64,000 nt of DNA from Gorillibacterium massiliense (GTDB taxonomy: Bacteria > Bacillota > Bacilli > Paenibacillales > NBRC-103111). The stretch's first letter is position 1. Every line of letters begins with the position of its first letter. The notes beneath the pieces are model-generated. The model searched no databases, was not told the DNA's origin, and saw only the letters and a list, made by a program, of their open reading frames with translations. This document shows, in pieces, positions 7,616 through 16,897 of the stretch. The position numbers and the translations under genes are program-made. The stretch spans positions 1 through 64,000 of the forward strand of contig NZ_CBQR020000101.1 in assembly GCF_000455485.1 (NCBI RefSeq), read 5' to 3'.

Positions 7616-8635
7616 ATGAAAGCAAGTATCTTTGACGTGGCAAAAAAATCCGGGTTGTCGGTGGTCACCGTCTCCCGCGTCATTAACAACTCCGGTACCG
7701 TCCGGGAAAAAAACCGGCTGAAGGTGCTGGAGGCGATGAAAGAGCTGGACTATTACCCTAATGCGGCGGCGCGCAGCCTCGCCCGGGGCAAGACCGGCAT
7801 CATCGGTCTGACGCTGACCACCTTGCACGACTCCTTTCTCGACGCCGTCGTCAAGGAGATCAACGACCGGCTGACGGAGAGCGGTTATTTTCTCGCCCTC
7901 TCCATCATCACCGGCGCAGACCAGCCGATTTATCCGACGATTTTTCAGGAGGATCGGGTGGACGGACTGATCCTGCTCTGTCCGATCAATGAAGACCAGT
8001 ACGCCATGGAGCTGAAGAAGAAGAAAATCCCCTTCATCATGCTCGATAATCAGCAGAAAAACCCGTCCGTGTCCTCGGTGATGGTCGACAATTTCAAAGG
8101 TGGCTATGATGCGGCCCGGCATTTGATCGACCTCGGTCACAAGGATATCGCCCACATCAGCGGGCCATCGTCCTACTTGAGCAGCCGGGAACGGGAGCGC
8201 GGCTTCCTAGCTGCCATGGAGGAGGCTGATCTGACACCAAGCCGCGTGGAGCAGGGCGATTTCTCCATCACCTCCGGGTATGAGATCGCCTCCAGCTGGC
8301 TCGCGTCGGGGCATCTGCCCACCGCCATATTCGCGGCGGACGATTTACTCGCCATGGGCGTCATGGACGCACTCAAAAATTCCGGGGTGCTCATTCCCGA
8401 GGACGTTTCTATCGTCGGCTTCGACGATCACATCTACGCCGCGGAGTTTCGCCCGCGGCTGACGACGGTGCGCCAACCGGCGGATAAAATCGGCCGACTC
8501 GGTGTAGACATCCTGCTGAAATTAATCCACGATCCAACGAAACGGAACACGACACAAGTTCTGGCCCCTGAACTGATCGTACGAGAATCGACATGCAGAT
8601 ACAAAGAACGAGGTACAGACTACAGGAGTGAGTGA
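7616..8635 (+). CDS. LacI family transcriptional regulator
   Basis: This 339-residue protein has an N-terminal LacI helix-turn-helix (SIFDVAKKSGLSVVTVSRVIN), a hinge helix (NAAARSLARGKTG) and a periplasmic-binding-protein-like effector domain (about residues 60-330, including VSIVGFDDHIYAAEFRPRLTTV). It is embedded in the sugar operon between the binding protein and the kinase. It very likely controls the promoter at 4206 through the two palindromes O1 and O2. The inducer would be the transported sugar or its phosphorylated form. Confidence 0.93.
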   Translation: MKASIFDVAKKSGLSVVTVSRVINNSGTVREKNRLKVLEAMKELDYYPNAAARSLARGKTGIIGLTLTTLHDSFLDAVVKEINDRLTESGYFLALSIITGADQPIYPTIFQEDRVDGLILLCPINEDQYAMELKKKKIPFIMLDNQQKNPSVSSVMVDNFKGGYDAARHLIDLGHKDIAHISGPSSYLSSRERERGFLAAMEEADLTPSRVEQGDFSITSGYEIASSWLASGHLPTAIFAADDLLAMGVMDALKNSGVLIPEDVSIVGFDDHIYAAEFRPRLTTVRQPADKIGRLGVDILLKLIHDPTKRNTTQVLAPELIVRESTCRYKERGTDYRSE

Positions 8636-8636
8636 G

Positions 8637-9659
8637 ATGCGTTACTATCTTGGAGTAGATGGCGGCGGCAGCAAGACCCATGCGCTCATCACCGATGAGA
8701 ACGGGCGGATCGCGGGTAAAGGCCAAAGCGGAAACGGCAATCACCAAACCGGCTACAATACGGCGAAGGCCAATCTTCACGCTGCAGTGGAAGCTGCTTT
8801 GCAGCAAGCGGGGCTTGGGGTTTGCGACATCGCATCGGCAGTCTTCGGGTTGGCCGGGGCCGACCGGCCCGCCGATTACCGCATTCTGACGCCGCTGATC
8901 GCTGAATTCGGCCTGCCCCATACCCGCATCGTATGCGACACGATGATCGCCCTGCGGGCCGGAACGACCCGCCCATACGGCGTCGTGCTGATCTGCGGCA
9001 CGGGGACGAACAGCGCAGGCATGGGCCTTGGCGGCGAAGAGTTCCAATGCGGCGGATTCAACTATACCTTCGGCGATTTCGGCGGGGGAAGCGGGCTTGC
9101 GGTAGAGGCCTTCCGCACCGTAATCCGCGCCTGGGACGGGCGGGAAAGCCCGACCCTGCTGACGGAGATGGTGCTCAAGGCACTCGGCCACAACACCGTC
9201 GACGAACTGTTCGACGAGTACTTGGATACGGGCAAGCCCATCCCGCCGGATTTGGCGAAGTTGCTGTTTCAAGCCGCCGCTCAGGGCGACCATGCCGCCC
9301 TTGAGATTTTGCACAAGCAAGGCGGCGAACTGGGGAAATCCGCCTGCGCTGTGATCCGCCGCCTGCACCTGGAGGCGGAAACCTTCGACGTCGTACTAGC
9401 GGGCAGCGTGTTAACCCGGGGCAACAGCCCGTTTATCACCTCCCGCATTAAAGAGGCGGTGAATGCCGCCGCTCCTAAAGCGTCGGTTGTCACCCTCACC
9501 GTCGAGCCTGTGGTCGGCGCGGTGTGGATGGCGATGGAAATGAAAACGCCATCGCAAAACGCCACCGCCGGTGCAATGCCAACCGTATCCCCCGAAGCTT
9601 ATGAAAACCTCCGCGATTTAGCGGATTTCAATCTCATCGAATGCAGACAAGGAGTGTAG
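8637..9659 (+). CDS. BadF/BadG-type sugar kinase (GlcNAc-kinase-like)
   Basis: This 340-residue protein is of the BcrAD/BadFG ATPase family in the actin-like kinase fold. It has phosphate-1 motif GVDGGGSKTHALI at the N-terminus, ICGTGTNS for phosphate 2 and VVLAGSVLTRG towards the end. Characterised sugar-acting members include N-acetylglucosamine kinases. Here it sits 1 bp after lacI and 6 bp before a GH4 gene, which needs a 6-phosphorylated substrate. The simplest reading is that it phosphorylates the imported disaccharide or glucoside. AGGAG lies 8 nt before the ATG at 8637, which is preferred over the GTG at 8628. Confidence 0.82.
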   Translation: MRYYLGVDGGGSKTHALITDENGRIAGKGQSGNGNHQTGYNTAKANLHAAVEAALQQAGLGVCDIASAVFGLAGADRPADYRILTPLIAEFGLPHTRIVCDTMIALRAGTTRPYGVVLICGTGTNSAGMGLGGEEFQCGGFNYTFGDFGGGSGLAVEAFRTVIRAWDGRESPTLLTEMVLKALGHNTVDELFDEYLDTGKPIPPDLAKLLFQAAAQGDHAALEILHKQGGELGKSACAVIRRLHLEAETFDVVLAGSVLTRGNSPFITSRIKEAVNAAAPKASVVTLTVEPVVGAVWMAMEMKTPSQNATAGAMPTVSPEAYENLRDLADFNLIECRQGV

Positions 9660-9665
9660 AGAAAG

Positions 9666-10964
9666 ATGAAAAACGGACTGAAAATCGCGGTAATCGGCGG
9701 CGGCTCCTCCTATACGCCAGAGATTGTAGAAGGTTTTTTGAAACGGTATGACTCCTTCCCTGTCCGGGAAATTTGGCTGGTGGATATCGAAGCCGGACAG
9801 CGCAAGCTGGAGATCGTCGGCGGACTGGCCAAACGGATGGTGGTAGAGTCCGGGCTGCCCATCGAGGTGCACCTGACGCTGAACCGCCGGGAAGCCATCG
9901 AAGGAGCCGACTTCATCACCACCCAGCTGCGGGTCGGACTTTTGGAAGCCCGCAAGTGGGATGAACACATTCCCAACAGCCACGGCATCATTGGCCAGGA
10001 AACCACCGGCCCGGGGGGTATGATGAAAGCATTGCGCACCATCCCGGTATTACTGGATATCTGCAAAGACATTGAGGAGTTAAGCCCGAACGCCTGGCTG
10101 CTGAACTTCACCAACCCGGCCGGCATGGTGACGGAAGCCATCACCCGGTACACCAAGGTCAAAAGCATCGGGCTCTGCAACGCCCCCATCGGCTTGCAGA
10201 AGTCCCTCGTGAGCAAGTACGGCGCCGCTCCCGAACACATCTACACCGAATTTGTCGGACTCAACCATCTCCACTGGGTAACCCGAATTGAAGTGGGTGG
10301 CGAAGACAAGCTCGACGAGGTTATGGCGGAAAACGCCTATTCCGCAGCCAACGTGACAGCCGGCGAATGGGACCCCGACTTTTTGCGCTCCCTCGGGGCA
10401 CTGCCCTCTTATTACTTGAAGTATTTTTACATGACGGATGAGATGCTCAAAGAGCAGGTTGAAGCGTTCCACCATAACGGAACCCGGGCTGAAGTGGTCA
10501 AGCGAGTTGAGGACGAATTGTTCGAGTTGTATAAGGACCCCAACCTGAAGGTAAAGCCGCCACAGTTGGAAAAGCGAGGCGGGGCCTATTATTCGGAGGC
10601 AGCCGTCAACCTGATGGACTCCCTATACAATGACAAGCGGGATGTGCAAACCCTCAACGTGCGGAACGGCAAGATTCTCGACTTTCTGCCGGAGGACACC
10701 TGCATAGAGGTCAATTGCCTGGTGACGGGCGCAGGCCCGATCCCGCTGCCGCTGACGCGAGTGCCGGAGCAAGTGAAGGGCTTGATCGGCGCCGTCAAAA
10801 CCTACGAGCGCCTCGCCATCGACGCCGCCGTCACGGGCAGCCACGATCTGGCGCTGCAAGCGATGGTGCACCACCCCCTCGTCCCTTCGGTGCAGATGGC
10901 CAAAACGCTTCTCTCCGAAATGCTGGAGAAAAACAAACTTTATTTGCCGAAATTCTTTGGCTAA
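9666..10964 (+). CDS. GH4 6-phospho-beta-glucosidase
   Basis: This 432-residue glycosidase is of family GH4, enzymes that need NAD+ and a divalent metal and cleave by oxidation-elimination at C3. The Rossmann start IAVIGGGSSYTPEIVEGF, the metal cysteine in GLCNAPIGLQ and the histidine in GLNHLHWV are present. The sequence is of the 6-phospho-beta-glucosidase (CelF/LicH/BglT) branch rather than the alpha-galactosidase branch. GH4 phosphoglycosidases usually serve PTS systems; here the importer is an ABC transporter and a kinase gene precedes it. It ends the operon, followed by a strong terminator. Confidence 0.88.
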   Translation: MKNGLKIAVIGGGSSYTPEIVEGFLKRYDSFPVREIWLVDIEAGQRKLEIVGGLAKRMVVESGLPIEVHLTLNRREAIEGADFITTQLRVGLLEARKWDEHIPNSHGIIGQETTGPGGMMKALRTIPVLLDICKDIEELSPNAWLLNFTNPAGMVTEAITRYTKVKSIGLCNAPIGLQKSLVSKYGAAPEHIYTEFVGLNHLHWVTRIEVGGEDKLDEVMAENAYSAANVTAGEWDPDFLRSLGALPSYYLKYFYMTDEMLKEQVEAFHHNGTRAEVVKRVEDELFELYKDPNLKVKPPQLEKRGGAYYSEAAVNLMDSLYNDKRDVQTLNVRNGKILDFLPEDTCIEVNCLVTGAGPIPLPLTRVPEQVKGLIGAVKTYERLAIDAAVTGSHDLALQAMVHHPLVPSVQMAKTLLSEMLEKNKLYLPKFFG

Positions 10965-10967
10965 CAC

Positions 10968-11006
10968 AAAAAACGCCTTTCCGGTTTACACCGGAAGGCG
11001 TTTTTT
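10968..11006. terminator. Strong bidirectional intrinsic terminator
   Basis: AAAAAACGCCTTTCCGG and its complement CCGGAAGGCGTTTTTT flank a short loop (TTTACA). It serves the GH4 operon on the plus strand and the GNAT gene on the minus strand. Confidence 0.93.
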
Positions 11007-11020
11007 CAATATCAACCGTA

Positions 11021-11470
11021 CTATTTTTCAAAATAGACGAACGTTATTCCGGAGATCGCTTTTTCCTTGAACGTCTTGTAGCCCAGCTTTTCGTAGAAAG
11101 CAATGTTCGATTCGCTTTTGCTTCCCGTGAACAATTCATAGCGTGAATGCGGAAAAGAACCTTCTATAGCGCTCATCAGCATCTTGCCTATTCCTTTATT
11201 CTGATGATCCGGATGCACCATGAGCTTGCCGATAAAGCATGTCCCATCCTGATCGTATGCCCGTACGGAACCCACGATCGATTCGTGGAGCACCACTTTA
11301 AGAACGACATGATTTTCAAACTGTTTTTGCAGCTGTTCTATAGTTTGCACAAGCGGATCAATGCCAAAGTCGTTATAGCGTTCCGCTTCTCTCCGGTACG
11401 CAAGTTTCTGCAGCCGCAAAATCTCTTCGGCGTCGCCAAAGCTCGCTCTTTCTATTTTCATGCGCCCCAC
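11021..11470 (-). CDS. GNAT family N-acetyltransferase
   Basis: This GNAT protein has up to 149 residues. The acetyl-CoA loop is visible in LMVHPDHQNKGIGKMLMSAIE, with the C-terminal NIAFYEKLGYKTF motif. The substrate cannot be predicted. The start is either GTG at 11470, about 4-5 nt after GAGAGG, or ATG at 11461, which begins with the family-like MKIERASFGD; the ATG may well be correct. Confidence 0.85.
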   Translation of the reverse strand: MGRMKIERASFGDAEEILRLQKLAYRREAERYNDFGIDPLVQTIEQLQKQFENHVVLKVVLHESIVGSVRAYDQDGTCFIGKLMVHPDHQNKGIGKMLMSAIEGSFPHSRYELFTGSKSESNIAFYEKLGYKTFKEKAISGITFVYFEK

Positions 11471-11498
11471 TCATCCTCTCCGGCTCGGACGGATCTCG

Positions 11499-12452
11499 TT
11501 ACTCTGCAGATCCCAGCATCTCCGCGTAAAAAGACTTGATGCGGGCTTCGGCTTTTTTGCCGTACATGCAGTAATGGGTATCCGTTGCCGCAGTTTCCCG
11601 GGGATACAACCGGACGGGCCAATCCCACAGCATGTAGCCCTGCATCCAGTCCCGTTTGCGGCAAGCGGTGAACATCGCCTCATAAAAACGGTCTTGCTCA
11701 TCTTCGCTCGGCGCGCCCTGCAGCGACCAGTCATTGGGCATGGCGGCGGAACCGAGGCGGCTGGGACAGCCGGTTTCCATGAAGAAAAAGGGCTTGCCGT
11801 GACGCTTCACAACAGCTTCGATCCGGTCAAGCTGCTCTTCCCAACTGTCTTCGGGATAATAGCCGCTGGAGGAGATGACATCCACCGCATCCCACCATTT
11901 CAGCCGGTCTTCCTGATACTTGTCGCAATTATAGGTGATTGGGCCGTTATAGATTTCCCGCACCATGCGGATCGTTTCCCGCCACTCCTGTTCCCGTTTG
12001 TCCGTCTGCACCATCTCGCACCCGATACAGATGAGCTCACACTCTTCCTCTTGGGCAATCCGTGCATAGTGGGTCATGAATTCCTGGTAGTTGGCAAACC
12101 ACTCACGCCAAGAGGGCTCTCCCGGCACTTCCTCATCAAAAAAGTTGATATGCGCCCGCCATGTCCCGTTTTTGCAGTTGACCACCGGTTTGAGGCACAC
12201 TTTCAGACCCCAGCTCTTGGCCCGGCGAATCGCCCCGCGCACTTCCTCATCACTTACGGTAGGCTCCTCGCGAAAGCGGATCTCCGTCGCTTGAGGGTGA
12301 TCTTGGAGTGCCCCAAAGGCCAAAGTAACCCAATTGATGCCGATCTCCCGCATTTTATCCATGGATTCCTCAGCCTGGGAGCTGGCCCACAATCCGCACT
12401 TCCCGTCCCACCCCCAGGTCATGCCGGCAATCCGCTCACGCAAACTAAACAT
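11499..12452 (-). CDS. GH113 family endo-beta-1,4-mannanase
   Basis: This 317-residue TIM-barrel glycosidase matches family GH113. The general acid/base is in ICIGCEM (E146) and the nucleophile in FFMETGCPS (E226). They are 80 residues apart, the same spacing I recall for the Alicyclobacillus beta-mannanase that founded the family. There is no signal peptide, so it would act on imported manno-oligosaccharides in the cytoplasm. AGGAG lies 8 nt before the ATG at 12452; the longer reading from 12470 lacks a site. It is convergent with the GH4 operon and may be functionally linked to it or to the downstream mannose-glycan locus. Confidence 0.82.
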   Translation of the reverse strand: MFSLRERIAGMTWGWDGKCGLWASSQAEESMDKMREIGINWVTLAFGALQDHPQATEIRFREEPTVSDEEVRGAIRRAKSWGLKVCLKPVVNCKNGTWRAHINFFDEEVPGEPSWREWFANYQEFMTHYARIAQEEECELICIGCEMVQTDKREQEWRETIRMVREIYNGPITYNCDKYQEDRLKWWDAVDVISSSGYYPEDSWEEQLDRIEAVVKRHGKPFFFMETGCPSRLGSAAMPNDWSLQGAPSEDEQDRFYEAMFTACRKRDWMQGYMLWDWPVRLYPRETAATDTHYCMYGKKAEARIKSFYAEMLGSAE

Positions 12453-12485
12453 CGAATTCTCTCCTCGCAAGATGAATGACCCCTT

Positions 12486-14201
12486 TTACAGCTTGAACTT
12501 TAGCAGCATCGCTTGCAGCCCGTCCGCATTGCCAGCCAAGGATTGAGCCGCCGTTGCGATCTCCACCATGACCGCCAGTTGTTCCTGACAGGTAGCCGCC
12601 ACTTGCTGCGTGGCGTCGACACCCATTTCCGCGGTTGCTTTGACTCGTACCATCCGTTCCGAAATGGCGGTGCCGCCTGCCTGCAGTCTGCTTAGCGATG
12701 CGGAAACTTCCTTCATCTTATCCTTCACGATATCGAAGGATACCTGGATACCCGTAAACGTCGTGTTCACCCGATCCGCTACCACAACACCGGTGGACAC
12801 CGCTTCTTTATCCGCCTCGATGGCTTTTGCCGCCTGATCCGTGATGTTCAAAATACTCTCGACCAGTTCGCGCACCTTCGCTGCAGCCACCGACGACTGT
12901 TCCGCCAGCTTGCGGATTTCCCCGGCAACTACGGCAAACCCACGGCCGCTCTCGCCTGCCCGGGACGCTTCGATGGAGGCGTTAAGCGCAAGCAGGTTAG
13001 TCTGCTTGGACAGGTTCGCCATGGTCGCCGCGATACCGCCAATTTCCTGTGAACGTTCCTCCAGTTTGCCAATGGCTTCAAAAGTAGTTTCTGTCGTATT
13101 CTGGATTTCTCGCATTTGCTCCAATACTTTTTTCCCTTGCAGATAACCGTTCTCCGTCAAATCTTTCGCTTCATCCATCTTGCCGTTCACATCGCCCGAC
13201 AGCTTGGTAATGCGGCCAAACCGGGCCTGCATCTCTTCGACGGTTGTGCCGGTTTCTTTTACAACCCCAAGCTGCTCTTCCGCATTCCCCGCGAGCCGCT
13301 CCGTCAACGTGCTGACATATTCCGTAGACGCGTTGGATTCCTCGGTGCTGGCGGACAACTCCTCCGAAGACGCCGCCATCTGAAGGGACGCTTCATGAAT
13401 ACTGAGCACCATGCTCTTCAAGTCCTTGCTCATCGTATTGATTGAGACGGCTAGCAGATCAATCTCGTCACGGCCCTTGGTCGGCAGCGGCTCCGCCGTC
13501 AAATCTCCTTCGGCGATGCGGCCCAGCACCAGTTGCGCGCGGGTAAGGCGGCGGGAAATCCCACCGGCAAATAGCATTGTCAGCAGTAAGGTAATGACCA
13601 TGATGGCGGCGCTGATCAGCACTGCTTCCCGAACCGATTTCCGGATCGTGTCATCGATCTGCCCCTGGGCTTTAGGATCGCCGATGTAGATCATGCCGAT
13701 GGTTTTGCCCTCTTTATCCTTAATCGGCTCATAAGCAGAATAAACGACGGTATCGGCTACATTCGCAGCGCCAACAAACGCTATCCCTTTATTTAAAACC
13801 TTCTCCACAACTGGGCCCGAAGCTTTGGTATTCACCTTCCGTTTGCCGGATTCATCCTTGACTGAAGTCGCAACGCGGGTGTCTCCCAGAAAGAGCGTGG
13901 ACAAATTGCCGTTGGTCGAGTTAAAAACAATATCCACCACTTCGTTGTTGTCGTTCATCAATTGTTCGCCCTTATAGAGCTTACCGTCTTTGACTGCCCA
14001 GTCCCCCGGGTAAATCTTGTCGTAGAGCGCTTTTTGCATATTCAATTGGGCCTGAATACTATGTTTCGCGTCTTCATTTATTGAAGAAATATGTGCCGTC
14101 GTTCCAAATATGCCCACAGCTGATACTGCCAAAATGACAAGGAAAATGGAATGTATAAACAACCTTTGGCCCAATTTCCAAAACCAATTGATTACCTTCA
14201 T
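12486..14201 (-). CDS. Methyl-accepting chemotaxis protein
   Basis: This 571-residue chemoreceptor has an N-terminal membrane helix (about residues 14-36), a single-Cache extracellular domain (to about 190, with [23 protein letters not shown] typical of sCache_3), a second membrane helix, a HAMP domain, and a cytoplasmic signalling domain with the hairpin tip [27 protein letters not shown]. It would send ligand signals to CheA. No other chemotaxis genes are in the window. The sensed ligand is unknown; sCache_3 domains often bind small carboxylates. Confidence 0.93.
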   Translation of the reverse strand: MKVINWFWKLGQRLFIHSIFLVILAVSAVGIFGTTAHISSINEDAKHSIQAQLNMQKALYDKIYPGDWAVKDGKLYKGEQLMNDNNEVVDIVFNSTNGNLSTLFLGDTRVATSVKDESGKRKVNTKASGPVVEKVLNKGIAFVGAANVADTVVYSAYEPIKDKEGKTIGMIYIGDPKAQGQIDDTIRKSVREAVLISAAIMVITLLLTMLFAGGISRRLTRAQLVLGRIAEGDLTAEPLPTKGRDEIDLLAVSINTMSKDLKSMVLSIHEASLQMAASSEELSASTEESNASTEYVSTLTERLAGNAEEQLGVVKETGTTVEEMQARFGRITKLSGDVNGKMDEAKDLTENGYLQGKKVLEQMREIQNTTETTFEAIGKLEERSQEIGGIAATMANLSKQTNLLALNASIEASRAGESGRGFAVVAGEIRKLAEQSSVAAAKVRELVESILNITDQAAKAIEADKEAVSTGVVVADRVNTTFTGIQVSFDIVKDKMKEVSASLSRLQAGGTAISERMVRVKATAEMGVDATQQVAATCQEQLAVMVEIATAAQSLAGNADGLQAMLLKFKL

Positions 14202-14308
14202 TTCTCCGCCTCACCCTTACCCATCTTCGTAATCTTCATCCGACGCAAGATTCATCTATTTATTCGACATTTTTCTAGTTTATCCCTTTCTTTTTTCATC
14301 CCCTATTC

Positions 14309-14353
14309 AAAAAAAACCGGACCCGGCGCTCCTCTGGAGTCCCGTATCCGGTT
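14309..14353 (-). terminator. Terminator of the feo operon
   Basis: On the minus strand AACCGGATACGGG pairs with CCGGGTCCGGTT, with one mismatched position, and is followed by a run of T. It lies 13 bp after the stop of the Cys-rich protein. Confidence 0.85.
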
Positions 14354-14366
14354 CGTTATCCTATCA

Positions 14367-14540
14367 TTAGCCCCGCAGCTTCGGATTGAGCGGATTTGCA
14401 TGGTCGCCGCATCCGCAACTGCTCGTTTTTTCCAGCGCGCAGCCTGCACACTTGCCTTTCTTGCTCTTCTGAATATGCCGATAGATCGTCCAGCCCGCGT
14501 AGCCAAAAATCAATATGCCGGCAACAATCGAAAATACCAT
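14367..14540 (-). CDS. FeoB-associated Cys-rich membrane protein
   Basis: This 57-residue protein begins MVFSIVAGILIFGYAGW, a single membrane helix. A basic stretch (RHIQKSKKGK) and a cysteine cluster follow: CAGC then CGC, giving four cysteines in about 14 residues. Such proteins accompany FeoB in many Firmicutes and are thought to act at the membrane in ferrous iron uptake, perhaps like FeoC. It starts 22 bp after the feoB stop, with GGTGAT before the ATG, and is followed by the operon terminator. Confidence 0.85.
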   Translation of the reverse strand: MVFSIVAGILIFGYAGWTIYRHIQKSKKGKCAGCALEKTSSCGCGDHANPLNPKLRG

Positions 14541-14562
14541 TTTACATCACCTTCCCTTTTGA

Positions 14563-16569
14563 TTATCCGAGACCGAGAAGCTTCCCGCCTTGATAGATCA
14601 CAATCGCGATGATATAAGCGACGACAAGAGAGTAGCAAACCGCAAACCAGGTCCATTTGGCGGACATCGTTTCCTTGCGGATTGCCCCGACGGTTGCGAG
14701 ACACGGAACGTACAACAAAACAAAAGCCATGAAGCTGTACGCTTGAAGCGGAGTGAAATACTGGGACAGAAGCCCGGTCAGGCCCGACTCCGGCGCGGCA
14801 TAAATGATGCTCATGGAAGAGACCACCACTTCCTTCGCCAGGAAGCCGGTAACGAGAGAAGCCCCTGCCTGCCAAGTACCAAATCCGATAGGAGCCAAAA
14901 TGTATTTGAAAAGTCCGCCGATCATCGCCAGAAAGCTCTCATCCATCGGCACGTCGAAGCCCTTCGGTCCGGCGTAGCTCAGAAGCCAGATCAGCACGGA
15001 GCCGCCGAAAATGAAGGTCCCGGCCTTACGGATGAAGCCTTTGCCTTTTTCCCAAGTGCTGCGGGAGAGGCTCTGCCATTGAGGCACTCGGTAAGGCGGC
15101 AGCTCGACAAGAAAGAAGCTTTGCTCCTTCTTCAAAATCGTTATGGAGAAAATCTTGGCAACAATCAGAGCGACGACAACCCCGAGCACATAGAGGGACA
15201 GGACGACGATCGCCTGACTCCGAACGAAAAATGCTCCTACAAACAAGCTGTACACCGGCAGCCGCGCCGAGCAGGACATAAGCGGGTTCAACAGCGTGGT
15301 CAGCAGGCGTTCCTTCGGCTGCTCGATGGAGCGAGCCGCCATGACCCCTGGCACGTTGCAGCCGAAGCCGATAATCATCGGGATGATGGCTTTTCCGTTC
15401 AACCCCATCTTTTCCATCACTTTATCCATAACCGTGGCGATTCGCGCCATATAACCGGAATCTTCAATAAAGGAAATGATCAAGAACAGGATGAAAATCT
15501 GCGGCACAAACACGAGCACGCCGCCCACCCCGGAGATGATGCCGTCCAGCACCAGATCATACATGAATTTCGACGCGTTTCCCGCATCCAGGAGGGCAGT
15601 AAACCAATTGGTCAAAGGCCCGGAGAAAAAGCTGTCCAAGAGATCGGAAATCGGTCCACCCACCCACTCAAAGGTGAGCTTGAAGGTCAGATACATGAAG
15701 GCGAGAAAGATTACGACGCCGAAAACCCGATGGGTGACGATCCGGTCGATTTTGTCCGAGAAGGACATTCCCGCTTTGCTGTCCGTGGTCACGCATTTGG
15801 CCAGGACATCTTGGATATAGGCGCTTCTCTTTTGGCGAATAAGCAGAGAGAGCAGATTGGTCTGGCCTTTTTTCACAACTGCCGCTTCCGTCTTTTGGTA
15901 CAAATCCTTGAGATACTGGGGATCCACATGCTGTTCTAGGTAATCCCGCACGACTTCGTTGCCTTCAAAAAACTGCACCGCTAACCAGCGCTTGTTGTGA
16001 GTGACCTTGGCAGGCAGCTTGTGCACCAAGAGGTCGATGGAATTTTCCAGCGGGTAGCCGTAGTTGATATGCAATGGAGCAGCCTCGGCGCTTTGAACCG
16101 ACATGACCGCGTCCAGGAGCGCGTCGATGCCTTTACCTGAACGGGCAACAACCGGAATAACCGGTGTATGGAGCATGGCTGAGAGTTTTTCGGTATCGAT
16201 CTCCATCCCCCGCTGCCGGGCTACGTCCACCATGTTCAAGCTGATGACCATCGGCCGGCCGAACTCCAAGAGCTGCAGCGTCAGATTCAAATTCCGCTCC
16301 AGTTGGGAAGCGTCCACCACGTTCATGATGAGCGAAAACTCTTCCGTCAAAAGAAAGCGAGCCGTTACTCCCTCGTCCCTGGAAAGCGGATTGACCGAAT
16401 AAATGCCGGGAAGGTCGATGAGATAACCTTTTTTGTTTTTCAGAAGGCCGACTTTCTTCTCGATGGTGACACCGGTCCAGTTGCCCACGTATTCATAGGA
16501 ACCGGTAAGAATGTTGAAAAGCGAGCTTTTTCCTGTATTGGGGTTGCCTGCGAGAGCTACATTTAGCAT
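14563..16569 (-). CDS. feoB: Ferrous iron transport protein B
   Basis: This 668-residue FeoB has an N-terminal GTPase domain: G1 GNPNTGKSS, switch region NWTGVTIEKK, G3 DLPG and G4 NMVD. A GDI-like helical region follows, then a large membrane domain with the two Gate motifs, including the conserved Cys in FGCNVPGVMAAR and MSCSARLPVYSLF. It imports Fe2+ into the cytoplasm. The length is normal. A Fur box and -10 sit upstream. No feoA was found on either side; FeoB is followed only by its Cys-rich partner. Confidence 0.96.
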   Translation of the reverse strand: MLNVALAGNPNTGKSSLFNILTGSYEYVGNWTGVTIEKKVGLLKNKKGYLIDLPGIYSVNPLSRDEGVTARFLLTEEFSLIMNVVDASQLERNLNLTLQLLEFGRPMVISLNMVDVARQRGMEIDTEKLSAMLHTPVIPVVARSGKGIDALLDAVMSVQSAEAAPLHINYGYPLENSIDLLVHKLPAKVTHNKRWLAVQFFEGNEVVRDYLEQHVDPQYLKDLYQKTEAAVVKKGQTNLLSLLIRQKRSAYIQDVLAKCVTTDSKAGMSFSDKIDRIVTHRVFGVVIFLAFMYLTFKLTFEWVGGPISDLLDSFFSGPLTNWFTALLDAGNASKFMYDLVLDGIISGVGGVLVFVPQIFILFLIISFIEDSGYMARIATVMDKVMEKMGLNGKAIIPMIIGFGCNVPGVMAARSIEQPKERLLTTLLNPLMSCSARLPVYSLFVGAFFVRSQAIVVLSLYVLGVVVALIVAKIFSITILKKEQSFFLVELPPYRVPQWQSLSRSTWEKGKGFIRKAGTFIFGGSVLIWLLSYAGPKGFDVPMDESFLAMIGGLFKYILAPIGFGTWQAGASLVTGFLAKEVVVSSMSIIYAAPESGLTGLLSQYFTPLQAYSFMAFVLLYVPCLATVGAIRKETMSAKWTWFAVCYSLVVAYIIAIVIYQGGKLLGLG

Positions 16570-16897
16570 ACCGGCTTCACCAGAATTCGTTGAACCTGTT
16601 TTGCCATAGGGTATCGACCTCTTTAACTATGAATGAATGGCTGCCCGAATTAACGGGCGTGTGCTTAGTTCGTTGAAAATTGTAAATGATAATCGTTATC
16701 AACGTGAACATTATACTGGATTTACCTGAGCATTTATACGTTTTTCCCATGAATATTACGATGGATTTGTTACAAATATTTGAAAAAACCGTGTCGATCC
16801 TTCGGAGAATCTTTTCTTTTCCAAAAAAAACGGTTTCAACAGAGGGATTTTGGGGTAAGAATTGGAGCACGTTTCATTTTGAGGAGGTTTGATAGCT
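16570..16897. other. Intergenic region feoB / small ORF with Fur control
   Basis: This stretch of about 330 bp between divergent genes holds the Fur box and feoB promoter. It also has an AT-rich part with a loose inverted repeat (AAACCGT near 16785, ACGGTTT near 16830). No convincing gene is present: the one long minus-strand frame covers the Fur box and lacks family features. I looked for feoA here and did not find it. Confidence 0.6.
16687..16715 (-). promoter_or_regulatory. Fur box and promoter -10 of feoB
   Basis: TGATAATCGTTATCA (16687-16701) matches the 7-1-7 Fur-box consensus with one asymmetric position. A perfect -10 (TATAAT on the minus strand, 16710-16715) lies 8 bp upstream, so the Fur box covers the transcription start. 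No good -35 was found. This implies repression of feoB by Fur when iron is plentiful. Confidence 0.8.

Noticed and set aside
14590-15939. 449-residue open frame antisense to feoB
   Set aside because: It is a shadow of the feoB coding frame with no motif, start signal or promoter.
16577-16870. 97-residue minus-strand frame upstream of feoB, considered as feoA
   Set aside because: It lacks the FeoA SH3-like pattern and covers the Fur box and -10, so it cannot be a normal gene there.
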